DNA from: JAVEYA01 sp034003745 | Lineage (GTDB): Bacteria > Bacillota > Peptococcia > DRI-13 > PHAD01 | Direction of reading: 5' to 3' | Length of the DNA stretch: 8,599 nucleotides | NCBI GenBank assembly: GCA_034003745.1 | Contig: JAVEYA010000094.1 | Span: 1 to 8,599, forward strand | In this document: positions 1-5,570 of the stretch, one piece after another | Position numbering within the stretch: position 1 is the stretch's first letter | Layout: each line of letters opens with the position of its first letter | Notes under the pieces: generated by a model | Database searches by the model: none | What the model saw: the letters and a program-made list of their open reading frames with translations, nothing else | Told to the model about the DNA's origin: nothing | Made by a program: the position numbers and the translations under genes

Positions 1-160
1 GAAATCCGTAGATACGCCGACCTTGGCCGAACTGCTCCAAACGAATGTCCATTCTGTCAACAACCGTTTAAAAATATTACTTTCCTTCGGGCTGGTCAAA
101 AGGACGGAAATTATCGCGCCTTCCGGGGGCATCCAATATATTTATCATTCCATCATCTGA
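1..160 (+). CDS. C-terminal end of a probable winged-helix DNA-binding protein (partial)
   Basis: An open frame starting at base 2 runs off the left edge and ends at TGA 158-160, leaving 52 codons. The peptide reads like the end of a winged helix-turn-helix domain. A 'TPTLAELLQTN' helix is followed by a recognition-like helix 'VHSVNNRLKILLSFGLVKR' and then a short beta-wing ending 'GGIQYIYHSII'. The 'L..L...GLV.R' pattern is typical of MarR/ArsR/Lrp-type regulators, but the family and ligand cannot be told from this piece. Frame 1 is also open here (stop at 190-192), but its peptide resembles no domain I know and its codon use is less like the neighbours. The gene may or may not be co-transcribed with the next one, 93 bases away. 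I see no hairpin plus T-run terminator between them. Confidence 0.55.
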   Translation, partial: KSVDTPTLAELLQTNVHSVNNRLKILLSFGLVKRTEIIAPSGGIQYIYHSII

Positions 161-195
161 CTCCGGGGCTGGATTTGGGAAGAAAGGGATAAAAT

Positions 196-242
196 CTCCG
201 CCGAATGACAAAATAAACAATAACTAGACTATTGCGCGGAGG
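196..242 (+). promoter_or_regulatory. Possible hairpin covering the yggT-like ribosome binding site
   Basis: CTCCGC at 196-201 is the exact reverse complement of GCGGAG at 236-241. The latter contains most of the GGAGG Shine-Dalgarno site (238-242) of the gene starting at 254. T195 and G242 could add a wobble pair. The 34-base loop is AT-rich with no obvious inner structure. If formed in RNA, this helix would hide the ribosome binding site. A six-base pair with a long loop can arise by chance, so this is only suggestive. I found no convincing sigma-A promoter in 161-253. Confidence 0.25.
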
Positions 243-253
243 TTGGCCCATAT

Positions 254-577
254 ATGGATAGAACGCTGGAAGGCAACGACCTGGCGAAAAGGATCGTCTA
301 TTATGTCTTGGGGATCCTGGAAGTTTTATTATTGTTCCGTTTCCTCTTCAAACTGCTTGGAGCGAATCCCGGCAGTGTCTTCGTTAATTTTGTCTATGCT
401 TTGAGCAATGTCTTTTTAGCGCCGTTTTACGGCATCTTCCGTTCCTCCTTTACCCAAGGACTGGAAACCAGAGCGGTTTTTGAACCGGCCACCCTGATCG
501 CGATGGCGGTGTACGCCCTTATTGCCTATGGGATCGCCCGCTTCCTGGAATTGCAGAAAACGAAGAAAATCCAATGA
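254..577 (+). CDS. YggT-family small integral membrane protein
   Basis: A 107-residue protein with the arrangement of the YggT family. A short polar N-terminus precedes a first membrane helix at about residues 14-35. A hydrophobic stretch with the characteristic 'VYALSNVFLAPFYGIF' (about 46-61) comes next, then a second membrane helix at about 78-99 and a short basic tail. In the family this 'P(F)xxxF' segment is conserved. YggT-like proteins are small membrane proteins of uncertain role; in some bacteria they lie near division or osmotic-stress genes. The ATG at 254 has GGAGG at 238-242, 11 bases upstream, slightly long but acceptable. It is the first gene of a probable three-gene operon, with only 15 bases to the next start. 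No function beyond family membership can be read from the sequence. Confidence 0.8.
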   Translation: MDRTLEGNDLAKRIVYYVLGILEVLLLFRFLFKLLGANPGSVFVNFVYALSNVFLAPFYGIFRSSFTQGLETRAVFEPATLIAMAVYALIAYGIARFLELQKTKKIQ

Positions 578-592
578 AAAGAGGCTCCTGTT

Positions 593-1456
593 ATGCCAAG
601 AGTAGTGCGTCGCGTAGCGGCCATTCATGACCTGTCCGGATTCGGAAGGTCCTCCCTTGCTGTGGTCATTCCGATTCTTTCCACCATGGAAGTACAGGTC
701 TGTTCCCTGCCGACGGCTGTTTTGTCCGCGCACACGGTCTATCCGGAGTATTGCTTTGTCGATCTGACTGAATATATGGAAGAATTCATCAAGCATTGGA
801 AGAAGCTGAAGCTTGAATTTGACTGTATTTACAGCGGCTTTCTGGGTTCACCCCGCCAGATCAACATCATTTCCGGGTTCATTGACACCTTTTCGGCCAA
901 TCGCCCTTTGATTGTCATCGACCCGGTTATGGGTGATAACGGCCGGCTTTATGCGACCATGGACGCGGAAATGGTTGAGAACATGAAAAGACTCATCCGC
1001 AAAGCGGATATTATTACCCCGAATTTTACCGAGGCGGCCTACCTGCTGGACGAACCGTACAATCCGGCCGTGACGGAAGAAGAGCTGAAGACCTGGCTGA
1101 AGCGTCTTTCCGCCATGGGCCCGGACAAGGTAATCATCACCAGCGCGCCTTCCCCCGAGGGCGGCAAATATACCAGCGTCATAGCCTACGACAGGGCGGG
1201 TGGAGATTTTTGGAAAGTGAGCTGCGTGTACATACCGGCCAATTTCCCAGGCACGGGGGACGCCTTTACCAGCGTCATCGTGGGCAGTCTCCTCCAGGGG
1301 GACAGCTTACCGCTGGCCTTGGACCGCGGCGTGCAATTTATCACGGCGGCGATTCAGGCCAGCTTTGGCAGCCCGGAACAGGAGGGCGTGCTCTTGGAGC
1401 GGGTGCTGGATAACCTTAGAGTGCCGGTACTAACCACCACATATCAACAGATATAG
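593..1456 (+). CDS. pdxY: Pyridoxal/pyridoxamine kinase (PdxK/PdxY type, ribokinase superfamily)
   Basis: A 287-residue kinase predicted to phosphorylate pyridoxal, pyridoxamine or pyridoxine with ATP in the cytoplasm, the salvage route to PLP. The N-terminal 'AAIHDLSGFGRSSL' (9-22) is the vitamer-binding strand-loop of B6 kinases. 'DPVMGDNGRLY' (110-120) and 'TPNFTEA' (142-148) are family signatures. The ribokinase-superfamily anion-hole motif GTGD at 220-223 carries the catalytic base D223 and is followed by 'AFTSVIVGSLL'. Length matches the family (about 280-290). The start ATG has AGAGG at 580-584 with 8 bases spacing, and only 15 bases separate it from the upstream stop. The next gene follows almost at once, so co-transcription is likely. 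The exact vitamer preference, and hence the PdxK versus PdxY name, cannot be decided from sequence; Firmicute members are usually called pyridoxamine kinase. Confidence 0.88.
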   Translation: MPRVVRRVAAIHDLSGFGRSSLAVVIPILSTMEVQVCSLPTAVLSAHTVYPEYCFVDLTEYMEEFIKHWKKLKLEFDCIYSGFLGSPRQINIISGFIDTFSANRPLIVIDPVMGDNGRLYATMDAEMVENMKRLIRKADIITPNFTEAAYLLDEPYNPAVTEEELKTWLKRLSAMGPDKVIITSAPSPEGGKYTSVIAYDRAGGDFWKVSCVYIPANFPGTGDAFTSVIVGSLLQGDSLPLALDRGVQFITAAIQASFGSPEQEGVLLERVLDNLRVPVLTTTYQQI

Positions 1457-1464
1457 GGAAGTGA
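1455..1464 (+). promoter_or_regulatory. Ribosome binding site that selects the HD-GYP gene start
   Basis: AGGGAAGTGA lies across the stop codon of the kinase gene. A GTG at 1461 is in frame but sits inside this purine tract, leaving no room for a ribosome binding site. The ATG at 1470 lies 10 bases after AGGGA and is the better start. The overlap of stop codon and Shine-Dalgarno suggests translational coupling. Confidence 0.6.
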
Positions 1465-1469
1465 ATGAT

Positions 1470-2633
1470 ATGGTATTGTACATCATCATTGCGGTATTGG
1501 CAGCGGGATTGCTTGCGGCTATTGTAGCGATCAGGAGGAAAGAAGCCCAGATTCAAAAAATCTCCCGGCTGTACGCCATCGGCAAAGAGATTTCCGCCAA
1601 TATTAAATTCAAGCCGCTAATGAAAAAAATCATGGAAACCGCCAAAGAAGAAACAGATGCGGAAGCCAGCTCCCTTTACCTGGTGGACGAAGAAAAGCAG
1701 GAATTATGGTTTGAAGTGGCGCTGGGGGAAAAAGGAGAGCAGGTCAAAGAAATCCGGCTGAAAATAGGGGAAGGCATTGCCGGAACCGTGGCGGCGGAGG
1801 GCAGGACCATCAATACCAAAGACGCCTCTCAGGATAGCCGGCACTATACTGCGGCAGACCAGAAGACGGAATTCAAGACGCGTTCCATGCTTACCATTCC
1901 CATAAAGCTCAGAGATCGTACCCTCGGCGTACTCCAGGTCATCAATAAGAAAAATGGCGGCAGTTTCTCAGAAGAAGATGAAGTGCTGCTGGAAGGGATG
2001 ACCGGACCGATTGCACTGGCCCTGGAAAATGCCCAGCTGTATAAAGAAATGAAGGATTTATTCCTTGACTCTATCCAATCTTTGGCCAGTGCGATTGACG
2101 CCAAAGATCCTTATACCAACGGACATTCCCGCCGGGTGACGGAGTATTCGCTTTTCATCGGAAAGGAAATGGGCCTGACGGAAGAAAGACTGGATACGTT
2201 GGAATACATGGCTATTCTCCACGATGTGGGCAAAATCGGTATTCAGGATGCTATTTTAAATAAGCAAGCCCAGCTGGATGATGAAGAATTTAAGATTATG
2301 AAGACCCATGCCGCCATCGGCGCGAAAATCCTGGAAGGCATGAATTCGCTGCGCAGGTTATCTGCCGGGGCGAAATACCATCACGAGAAATATGACGGAA
2401 CGGGTTATTTTGAACGGCTGAAAGGAGCGGAAATTCCTCTGGAAGCCCGGATTATTTCCGTGGCCGACGCCTATGATGCCATGACCACCGACCGGCCTTA
2501 CCGCAAGGGCCTGGATCATGCCGTCGCTCTGGAGGAAGTAAAACGCTGCGCCGGGTCGCAGTTCGATCCGGAAGTGGTGGCAGGGTTCAACAAAGTGATG
2601 GCCGGAAAGCTGCCAAAGGAGCAGGTAAGTTGA
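1470..2633 (+). CDS. Membrane-anchored GAF-HD-GYP protein, predicted cyclic di-GMP phosphodiesterase
   Basis: A 387-residue protein. One N-terminal membrane helix (about 2-21) is followed by a basic 'RRK' stop-transfer and a short linker. A GAF sensor domain spans about 45-190, with 'GEGIAGTVAAEGRTIN' and 'SMLTIPIKLRDRTLGVLQVINK' as typical GAF strands. An HD-GYP phosphohydrolase domain spans about 198-380. Visible catalytic and metal residues are H219 in 'GHSRRV', H251-D252 in 'HDVGKIGI', H280, H304-H305 in 'HHEKYDGTGY' and D333 in 'VADAYDAM'. The proline of the GYP signature is replaced: residues 312-314 read G-Y-F. The metal ligands are kept, so activity is still plausible. The family hydrolyses c-di-GMP to pGpG or GMP; the GAF ligand is unknown. 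It starts 13 bases after the kinase stop and is the last gene before a strong terminator. An in-frame GTG at 1461 is a less likely start. Confidence 0.88.
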   Translation: MVLYIIIAVLAAGLLAAIVAIRRKEAQIQKISRLYAIGKEISANIKFKPLMKKIMETAKEETDAEASSLYLVDEEKQELWFEVALGEKGEQVKEIRLKIGEGIAGTVAAEGRTINTKDASQDSRHYTAADQKTEFKTRSMLTIPIKLRDRTLGVLQVINKKNGGSFSEEDEVLLEGMTGPIALALENAQLYKEMKDLFLDSIQSLASAIDAKDPYTNGHSRRVTEYSLFIGKEMGLTEERLDTLEYMAILHDVGKIGIQDAILNKQAQLDDEEFKIMKTHAAIGAKILEGMNSLRRLSAGAKYHHEKYDGTGYFERLKGAEIPLEARIISVADAYDAMTTDRPYRKGLDHAVALEEVKRCAGSQFDPEVVAGFNKVMAGKLPKEQVS

Positions 2634-2644
2634 AATAAAACGCA

Positions 2645-2668
2645 AAAAAGCCGCCGAAGCGGCTTTTT
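2645..2668. terminator. Bidirectional intrinsic terminator between convergent genes
   Basis: AAAAAGCCGC (2645-2654) pairs perfectly with GCGGCTTTTT (2659-2668) around a CGAA loop. The A-run on one side and T-run on the other let it stop transcription from both directions. It sits 11 bases after the HD-GYP stop and 18 bases after the serC stop on the other strand. Confidence 0.9.
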
Positions 2669-2686
2669 CTATGGGTAAAGTTGATT

Positions 2687-3784
2687 TTACGAATTCTTTT
2701 TCTGAAATTCCTGCATGAATTGCTGCAAGGCCAGGCAGGCCTCATAAGGAACGGCATTATAAGTGGAAGCGCGGCAGCCGCCCACAGAGCGGTGACCGTT
2801 CAAACCGACAAAGCCTTGTTGTTTGGCTTCTTTCAGAAACTGTTTTTCCAGCGCTTCATCCTTCACACGGAAGGTAATATTCATCAGGGAACGGCTGTCT
2901 TTCTCAGCATGACCGTAATAGAAGCCGCCGCTTGCGTCAATGGCATCATAGATTAACGCTGCTTTTTCGCGGTTGTGTTTTTCGATAGCGGCAACGCCGC
3001 CCAGTTCCTTGACATATTCTAAAACCAGTTGCAAGATATAGATACCGAAAGTCGGCGGCGTATTATACAGGGAATTGTGTTCGGAAAAGGTGCTGTATTT
3101 CAGCATGGTAGGCAGGCTGCTCTTGGCTTGTTCCAACAGGGCCTTTTTGATGATAACCAGGGTTACGCCCGAGGGGCCCAGATTTTTTTGCGCGCCGGCA
3201 TAAATTAGGGCAAACTTGCCGACGTCGAAGGGTTTGGATAAAATATCACTGGACATATCAGCCACGAGCGGAATGTCTCCGGTGTCGGGGAAGGAGTGCC
3301 ATTGCGTGCCGAAGATGGTATTATTGGAAGTGATATGTAAGTAGGCCGTATCCGGCTGATAAGCAATCTCTTCAAGCTTAGGAATATGACGATATTTGTT
3401 TTCCTTAGCGCTGGCCGCGACATAGGCATCGCCCAGGAGTTCCGCTTCCTGCAGCGCCTTTTCCGACCAGGCTCCGGTCAAAACATAGCCGCCCTTTTTG
3501 CCGGCAGGCAGGAAGTTCATCGGCGCCATGGTAAACTGCAGGCTGGCGCCGCCCTGGATGAACAGAATTTCATAATCGGCGGGAATATGCAGCAGCTCTT
3601 TCAACAGGGCAATGGCCTTATTGTGGATTTCTTCGTATTCCGTGCTGCGATGGCTCATTTCCATTACAGACATGCCGGTTCCTTTAAAATTCACCAGCTC
3701 GCTTTGCGCTTTTTCGAGTACGGCCAGGGGCAGAGCGGCCGGACCGGCATTAAAATTGAAGGCACGGTTAATATTGTTTGGCAC
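2687..3784 (-). CDS. serC: Phosphoserine aminotransferase
   Basis: A 365-residue class-V, fold-type I PLP enzyme. It transfers an amino group from glutamate to 3-phosphohydroxypyruvate in serine biosynthesis, and can serve 4-phosphohydroxythreonine formation in B6 synthesis. 'FNFNAGPAALP' (9-19) and 'MSHRS' (43-47) are SerC hallmarks. 'QGGASLQF' (77-84) forms the PLP phosphate site. D176 in 'VADMSSD' faces the pyridine nitrogen. K200 in 'YAGAQKNLGPSG' is the Schiff-base lysine. 'GLNGHRSVGGCRASTYNA' near the C-terminus is the conserved substrate-binding end. Length is normal (about 360). The GTG at 3784 is chosen because AGGAG at 3797-3793 lies 8 bases upstream. An in-frame GTG at 3793 overlaps that site and is unlikely. 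The gene stands alone with its own near-consensus promoter. serA is not visible in the window. Confidence 0.96.
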   Translation of the reverse strand: MPNNINRAFNFNAGPAALPLAVLEKAQSELVNFKGTGMSVMEMSHRSTEYEEIHNKAIALLKELLHIPADYEILFIQGGASLQFTMAPMNFLPAGKKGGYVLTGAWSEKALQEAELLGDAYVAASAKENKYRHIPKLEEIAYQPDTAYLHITSNNTIFGTQWHSFPDTGDIPLVADMSSDILSKPFDVGKFALIYAGAQKNLGPSGVTLVIIKKALLEQAKSSLPTMLKYSTFSEHNSLYNTPPTFGIYILQLVLEYVKELGGVAAIEKHNREKAALIYDAIDASGGFYYGHAEKDSRSLMNITFRVKDEALEKQFLKEAKQQGFVGLNGHRSVGGCRASTYNAVPYEACLALQQFMQEFQKKNS

Positions 3785-3792
3785 AAAAATCA

Positions 3793-3797
3793 CTCCT
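3793..3797 (-). promoter_or_regulatory. serC ribosome binding site
   Basis: AGGAG on the minus strand is placed 8 bases before the GTG at 3784. It overlaps an alternative GTG at 3793-3791, which it therefore excludes as the start. Confidence 0.75.
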
Positions 3798-3819
3798 GTT
3801 TATTAAATAGATAGCATAA

Positions 3820-3848
3820 TTGGGATACTCAAGTATAGTTAATATTAT
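3820..3848 (+). promoter_or_regulatory. Probable promoter for the M48 protease gene, overlapping the serC promoter
   Basis: TTGGGA (3820-3825) and TATTAT (3843-3848) are 17 bases apart on the plus strand. The -10 box occupies almost the same bases as the serC -10 box on the other strand. Transcription would begin near 3855, leaving a leader of about 47 bases. The -35 box is imperfect, so this is less certain than the serC promoter. Confidence 0.5.
3825..3836. promoter_or_regulatory. Small dyad in the divergent serC/M48 promoter region
   Basis: ATACT (3825-3829) and AGTAT (3832-3836) form a perfect 5+2+5 inverted repeat. It lies in the spacer of the plus-strand promoter and at the expected transcription start of the minus-strand promoter, a place where a repressor would block both. 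The arms are short, so chance is possible. Confidence 0.3.
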
Positions 3849-3871
3849 ATGTTAGCAGGGAATATTGTCAA
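3844..3871 (-). promoter_or_regulatory. Near-consensus sigma-A promoter for serC
   Basis: On the minus strand the -35 box TTGACA (3871-3866) and -10 box TATAAT (3849-3844) both match the consensus perfectly, with a 16-base spacer. Transcription would begin near 3837, giving a leader of roughly 53 bases before the serC start. Confidence 0.82.
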
Positions 3872-3886
3872 TGTGAAGATATGAAC

Positions 3887-3895
3887 AAGGGGGAG
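3887..3895 (+). promoter_or_regulatory. Ribosome binding site that selects the M48 gene start
   Basis: AAGGGGGAG is a strong Shine-Dalgarno site 6 bases before the ATG at 3902. An in-frame ATG at 3881 lies upstream of this site and has only a weak GAAG before it, so 3902 is preferred. Confidence 0.75.
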
Positions 3896-3901
3896 ACATT
3901 T

Positions 3902-5128
3902 ATGCAGCTGCGTATGAATGGGATCTGGGGGAGCCTGCTGGCGGTAACGGCGGCTTTAGCGCTGCTCTATCTGGCGGCGTCTATCCTGCCCGCCAAAGTG
4001 AATCCGGAAACCTTAAAATATTTCAGCGCAGCCCAAGTCGAGCGCAGCGGCGCGTATGCCCGTTTTTTGCGGATCATCTTTGTCGCCAGTGCTCTGCTCA
4101 CTTTCGCCATAATGGCCTGGCTGGCCTTCGGGGCCAAAGCCGCCTTGCTGCCTCGTTGGGCACAGAGTTTAACGGGGGAAAGTTCTCTGATTGGTGCGGC
4201 AGTTTATTCTTTTTTGCTTTGGCTCATCATTAACCTGATAAATCTGCCTTTTAGCTGGCTCACCAGTTTCTACTGGAGCCACCGCTGGGGCTTTTCTACG
4301 CAGACTTTAAACGGCTGGTGGCTGGATGTGGCCAAAAGCTCCGCCATCGACGCTTTGTTATTTACGGCCGGATTTGCCCTGGTTTTTCTTTTAATGAAGC
4401 GTTTTCCCCAAAGCTGGTGGCTTATCGGCGCGATATTCTTCGCGGTCTGGCTGGTCATTCAGTCGTATTTGTGGCCGGTATTGGTTTCGCCGCTCTTTAA
4501 CCGCTTCACCCCGGCAACGGACCCGGCCCTTCTGGCCATGGTGGGGGAACTTTCACAAAAAGCCGGGGTTCCGGTGGATGAAGTACTGATTATGGATGCC
4601 TCCAGCCGCACCACGAAGGCGAATGCTTATTTTGCCGGTTTGGGCCGGACGAAACGGATCGTCTTATACGATACCTTATTGGGGGATTATCCTTTTGACG
4701 AAGTGAAAGCCGTAGTCGGGCATGAGATGGCGCATTGGAAACAGGGGCATATCATGAAAGGGCTTCTTTATGGCAGTGCAGCCAGCTTTGTTTTATGGTT
4801 CGCACTCTTTATGCTGTATCGCCGGACCGTGCCGGGAGCCCAAGCCTCCATTCACGGGCTGGCCTTGTTATTGCTTTTTTTTAATCTGGTTTCTTTTATC
4901 GGCAGTCCCGTTGAAAGCGCTATCTCCCGGCAAATGGAGCGGGAAGCCGACCGGGTGGGTGTGGAGCTTACCGGAGACATTCAGGGCGCGGTTGGCCTGC
5001 AAATTGATTTGGCCCAGAAAAACCTTTCGGATATAGCTCCGCCGGCTTTTGTGGTCTGGTATGGCTATTCGCATCCCGATGCCGTCAGCCGGATTACGGA
5101 AATTAAAAAACAGGCAGTCCGGCCGTAA
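3902..5128 (+). CDS. M48-family zinc metalloprotease, Ste24/CAAX-protease-like
   Basis: A 408-residue integral membrane zinc peptidase. Hydrophobic segments lie at about 10-29, 56-76, 97-118, 150-166, 172-193, 291-306 and 319-335, like the membrane barrel of Ste24 proteins. 'SWLTSFYWSHRWGFSTQTLNG' sits at about 118-138, in the typical N-terminal Ste24 domain. The catalytic motif HEMAH is at 274-278 (two zinc histidines and the general base E275), and the third zinc ligand is probably E346 in 'MEREAD'. 'NAYFAGLGRTKRIVLYDTLL' (241-260) is the conserved strand before the HExxH helix. Bacterial members are thought to act in membrane protein quality control or peptide processing; the substrate is unknown. 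It is a single gene diverging from serC. No clear terminator follows its stop, so some transcripts may read into the downstream RNA gene. Confidence 0.92.
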   Translation: MQLRMNGIWGSLLAVTAALALLYLAASILPAKVNPETLKYFSAAQVERSGAYARFLRIIFVASALLTFAIMAWLAFGAKAALLPRWAQSLTGESSLIGAAVYSFLLWLIINLINLPFSWLTSFYWSHRWGFSTQTLNGWWLDVAKSSAIDALLFTAGFALVFLLMKRFPQSWWLIGAIFFAVWLVIQSYLWPVLVSPLFNRFTPATDPALLAMVGELSQKAGVPVDEVLIMDASSRTTKANAYFAGLGRTKRIVLYDTLLGDYPFDEVKAVVGHEMAHWKQGHIMKGLLYGSAASFVLWFALFMLYRRTVPGAQASIHGLALLLLFFNLVSFIGSPVESAISRQMEREADRVGVELTGDIQGAVGLQIDLAQKNLSDIAPPAFVVWYGYSHPDAVSRITEIKKQAVRP

Positions 5129-5168
5129 GAATGCTAATAATTACCACCCAAAAATAGCTTGGCAAAGC

Positions 5169-5197
5169 TTGCAATGATGAAAAGATTTTGATATAGT
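5169..5197 (+). promoter_or_regulatory. Promoter of the structured RNA gene
   Basis: TTGCAA (5169-5174) and TATAGT (5192-5197) are separated by 17 bases. The predicted start, about 5203-5205, coincides with the first base of the closing helix of the RNA described next, which supports both calls. A small inverted repeat, AGCTT-GGCA-AAGCT (5156-5169), touches the -35 box. Confidence 0.6.
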
Positions 5198-5202
5198 AAA
5201 GG

Positions 5203-5488
5203 TAGCACCATCCCTGCGGAGAGTCTAGTTGCTAAGTTAAATTATTAAGTTTAGGTTTAGTATCTCGAGTACCCGGTTTTTGGGAAGTGCGTTTTAAGTT
5301 GGTTCAGTAAAATTCACTAAAATAATGAAGGGGAATTTAAAGGAAACCAATTGTTAAGTAAACAACAAAAAGGACAAAAGAGTAATCCGTCTGGGTCAAA
5401 TGACCGAAAAGTCAAGAAGATCAAAGGTTTTAGCAGTAAACCGTAGGGATGGGTGCTTAAAGAGGGAAGGGTTAACCTTCCCTCTTTT
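5203..5488 (+). ncRNA. Unidentified structured non-coding RNA with own promoter and terminator
   Basis: The two ends of this segment form a long helix. Bases 5204-5219 pair with 5441-5457 in 16 base pairs, interrupted only by a bulged G5451 and one G-U pair (G5216-T5444). Inside are further possible helices. These are 5297-5304 with 5345-5352 (8 pairs including one G-U), enclosing 5310-5315 with 5333-5338; TTGTT/AACAA at 5351-5355 and 5361-5365; GGTC/GACC at 5394-5397 and 5402-5405; and GGTTT/AAACC at 5426-5430 and 5438-5442. Some of these exclude one another. A promoter ends just upstream, and a strong terminator follows the closing helix by two bases. I see no T-box sequence, no SRP GGAAGG-type loop, no RNase P core and no tmRNA ends. 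Size and layout resemble trans-acting Firmicute RNAs (the raiA-motif class is worth testing), but I do not recognise it. A cis role on asnS looks unlikely because asnS has its own promoter after the terminator. Confidence 0.75.
5459..5488 (+). terminator. Strong intrinsic terminator of the structured RNA
   Basis: AGAGGGAAGG (5461-5470) pairs perfectly with CCTTCCCTCT (5476-5485) around a GTTAA loop. A5459-A5460 can extend the stem with two T bases, and a TTTT tract ends at 5488. It separates the RNA gene from asnS. Confidence 0.9.
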
Positions 5489-5502
5489 ATTTGCGCATAA
5501 AA

Positions 5503-5532
5503 TGGATTAGACAGGCAAGGTCATTGTATAAT
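5503..5532 (+). promoter_or_regulatory. Probable asnS promoter
   Basis: The -10 box TATAAT at 5527-5532 is perfect. The best -35 candidate, TGGATT at 5503-5508 with an 18-base spacer, is poor; TTAGAC at 5507-5512 would be too close (14 bases). Transcription from near 5539 gives a leader of about 32 bases, too short for a T-box riboswitch. Confidence 0.5.
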
Positions 5533-5558
5533 ACTAAAAAGGGCAGCGTTTGAAGATA

Positions 5559-5567
5559 AAGGAGAGG
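5559..5567 (+). promoter_or_regulatory. asnS ribosome binding site
   Basis: AAGGAGAGG lies directly before the ATG at 5571, with 6 bases between GGAG and the start. A possible in-frame TTG at 5550 is upstream of this site and has no ribosome binding site of its own. Confidence 0.8.
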
Positions 5568-5570
5568 CTT

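Noticed and set aside
1..192. Frame 1 reading at the left edge, with a CPFC pair
   Set aside because: Only one CxxC is present and the rest resembles no domain. The frame 2 peptide has a coherent winged-helix pattern and better codon use.
416..796. Minus-strand 126-codon frame across yggT-like and kinase genes
   Set aside because: It is a shadow of two well-supported plus-strand genes, with low-complexity basic content and no recognisable domain.
3386..3814. Plus-strand 142-codon frame antisense to serC
   Set aside because: It lies fully opposite the catalytic core of serC and has no domain or ribosome binding site to support it.
5156..5169. AGCTT-GGCA-AAGCT hairpin as terminator of the M48 gene
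   Set aside because: The stem is only five pairs and no T-run follows. It is more likely incidental or part of the next promoter region.
5203..5488. T-box riboswitch for asnS
   Set aside because: There is no T-box consensus (TGGNACC) or antiterminator pairing. The RNA ends in a terminator and asnS has its own -10 box afterwards.
5400..5510. 36-codon frame starting ATG 5400 that runs through the terminator
   Set aside because: It has no ribosome binding site and crosses the terminator hairpin, so it would not be complete on the predicted transcript.
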